Source: Candidatus Lithacetigena glycinireducens
GTDB taxonomy: Bacteria; Coprothermobacterota; HKB111
NCBI GenBank assembly: GCA_018725485.1
Contig: QLUP01000042.1
Span: 1-8,049 of the forward strand
Reading direction: 5' to 3'
DNA: 8,049 nt
How positions within the stretch are numbered: the stretch's first letter is position 1; each line of letters begins with the position of its first letter. The notes beneath the pieces were generated by a model, which was not told where the DNA came from, did not search any database, and saw only the letters and a program-made list of their open reading frames with translations. Below are positions 7,167-8,049 of the stretch, in pieces. The position numbers were made by a program, and so were the translations under genes.

Positions 7167-8049
7167 TCAGGATACGATTCTGTTAGCTCACGGAAGTGGA
7201 GGAAAACTGAGTCATGCCCTTGTAAAAAACGTCTTCCTGAAGTACTTTACCGAGCCTCAACTACTAAATAATGAAGATGCCAGTATTATCCCCGATTTAC
7301 CAGCTGGTAAATTATGTTTCTCCACTGATAGTTATGTGGTTAACCCGATATTTTTCCCGGGTGGTGATATAGGTAAGTTAGCAGTATGCGGGACGGTTAA
7401 TGACCTTTCTATGAGGGGAGCCCTGCCACTTTATCTGAGTGTAGGCTTTATTATTGAAGAGGGCTTTCTAATTGAAGATTTAGAAACCATTGCCCGCTCT
7501 ATGTTTCAATATGCTAAGAAAACAGGTGTGAAAATTATTACGGGAGATACTAAGGTGGTTGAAAAAGGAGCTGCTGATAAAATATTTATCAACACCTCCG
7601 GTATTGGAATTATTCCGCAAGGTAGATTTGTTTCCACCACTAACGCTAAAGTAGGGGATTTGATAATAATAAATGGAACAATAGGGGACCACGGGATAGC
7701 TATCCTCAGCCAGAGGGAAGGGATGAAGTTTTCTTCAGCTATACAAAGTGACTGCGCTCCCTTAAATATAATTATTGAATCACTATTCAAAATATCTTCT
7801 AATATCCATGTTTTAAGAGATCCTACCAGGGGAGGTTTAGGAACTTCCCTTAATGAAGTTGCCTTAGCTTCTAATCTAGGTATCGAAATATTTGAAGATT
7901 CAATTCCCATAAATAGTGCAGTTATTAACGCCTGTGAAATGTTAGGCCTTGAACCGCTTTATCTGGCAAATGAAGGAAAATTTATAACTTTTGTTTCAGA
8001 AGAGGACGCTGAAAAAATATTAACTGAGATGAAGAAAAATGAGTTAGGT
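7159..8049 (+). CDS. hypE: Carbamoyl dehydratase HypE (partial, 3' cut by window end)
   Basis: HypE dehydrates the carbamoyl group that HypF places on its C-terminal cysteine, giving the thiocyanate that supplies CN. The frame from ATG 7159 stays open for 297 codons to the last base. Visible family motifs are HGSGGK at residues 11-16, FFPGGDIGKLAVCGTVND ending at Asp82, the ATP-site segment TGDTKVV, and DPTRGG at 221-226. HypE proteins are usually about 330-340 residues, so roughly 35-45 residues are missing, including the C-terminal PRIC-type motif with the modified cysteine. The start overlaps the hypD stop within ATGAATAA. The bases just before the ATG are pyrimidine-rich and no ribosome site is visible, so translation probably depends on hypD. 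Confidence 0.95.
   Translation, partial: MNNQDTILLAHGSGGKLSHALVKNVFLKYFTEPQLLNNEDASIIPDLPAGKLCFSTDSYVVNPIFFPGGDIGKLAVCGTVNDLSMRGALPLYLSVGFIIEEGFLIEDLETIARSMFQYAKKTGVKIITGDTKVVEKGAADKIFINTSGIGIIPQGRFVSTTNAKVGDLIIINGTIGDHGIAILSQREGMKFSSAIQSDCAPLNIIIESLFKISSNIHVLRDPTRGGLGTSLNEVALASNLGIEIFEDSIPINSAVINACEMLGLEPLYLANEGKFITFVSEEDAEKILTEMKKNELG

Noticed and set aside
7506-7910. 134-codon open frame on the minus strand across hypE
   Set aside because: It lies opposite clearly conserved HypE sequence, has no recognisable family features, and its frame is best explained as a shadow of the + strand gene.

Overview
The window is a compact, single-strand (+) piece of a [NiFe]-hydrogenase operon. It holds the last 50 codons of an upstream electron-transfer subunit, then the hydrogenase small subunit (HoxY type), the catalytic large subunit (HoxH type), a C-terminal maturation endopeptidase, and the hyp cassette in the order hypA-hypB-hypF-hypC-hypD-hypE, with hypE cut by the window end. 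No tRNA, rRNA, mobile element, CRISPR array, promoter or terminator could be supported. The largest gap between genes is about 11 bases.

The DNA is AT-rich (roughly 40% G+C by eye), rich in AUA and AGA codons, and carries bacterial AGGAGG ribosome sites. This suggests an anaerobic bacterium of Clostridia/Bacillota type or another AT-rich anaerobic lineage; the sequence does not allow a firmer assignment. The short 181-residue small subunit with four cluster cysteines, the HoxH-like large subunit, and the molybdopterin-oxidoreductase-like tail of the preceding gene fit a cytoplasmic group 3 (bidirectional, NAD(P)-linked or bifurcating) hydrogenase whose diaphorase genes lie upstream, outside the window.

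The genes form one production line. HypF and HypE make the CN ligands from carbamoyl phosphate. HypC and HypD assemble the Fe(CN)2CO unit and pass it to the HoxH precursor. HypA and HypB insert nickel. The endopeptidase then removes the 26-residue tail of HoxH after His449, and mature HoxH pairs with HoxY. hoxY and hoxH have full AGGAGG sites. The maturation genes mostly overlap one another and have weaker or no ribosome sites, which suggests translational coupling and lower output.

The system is a known one. The strongest anomaly is the protease gene: its reading frame follows the hoxH TAA stop in the same frame and has no ATG, GTG or TTG upstream of its active-site motif, so it must use a rare start such as CTG or be made in some other way. 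Other points are the NuoG-like tail of the upstream subunit, a CHLTA variant of the usual CHLDA motif in HypB, and the absence of a ribosome site for hypE.
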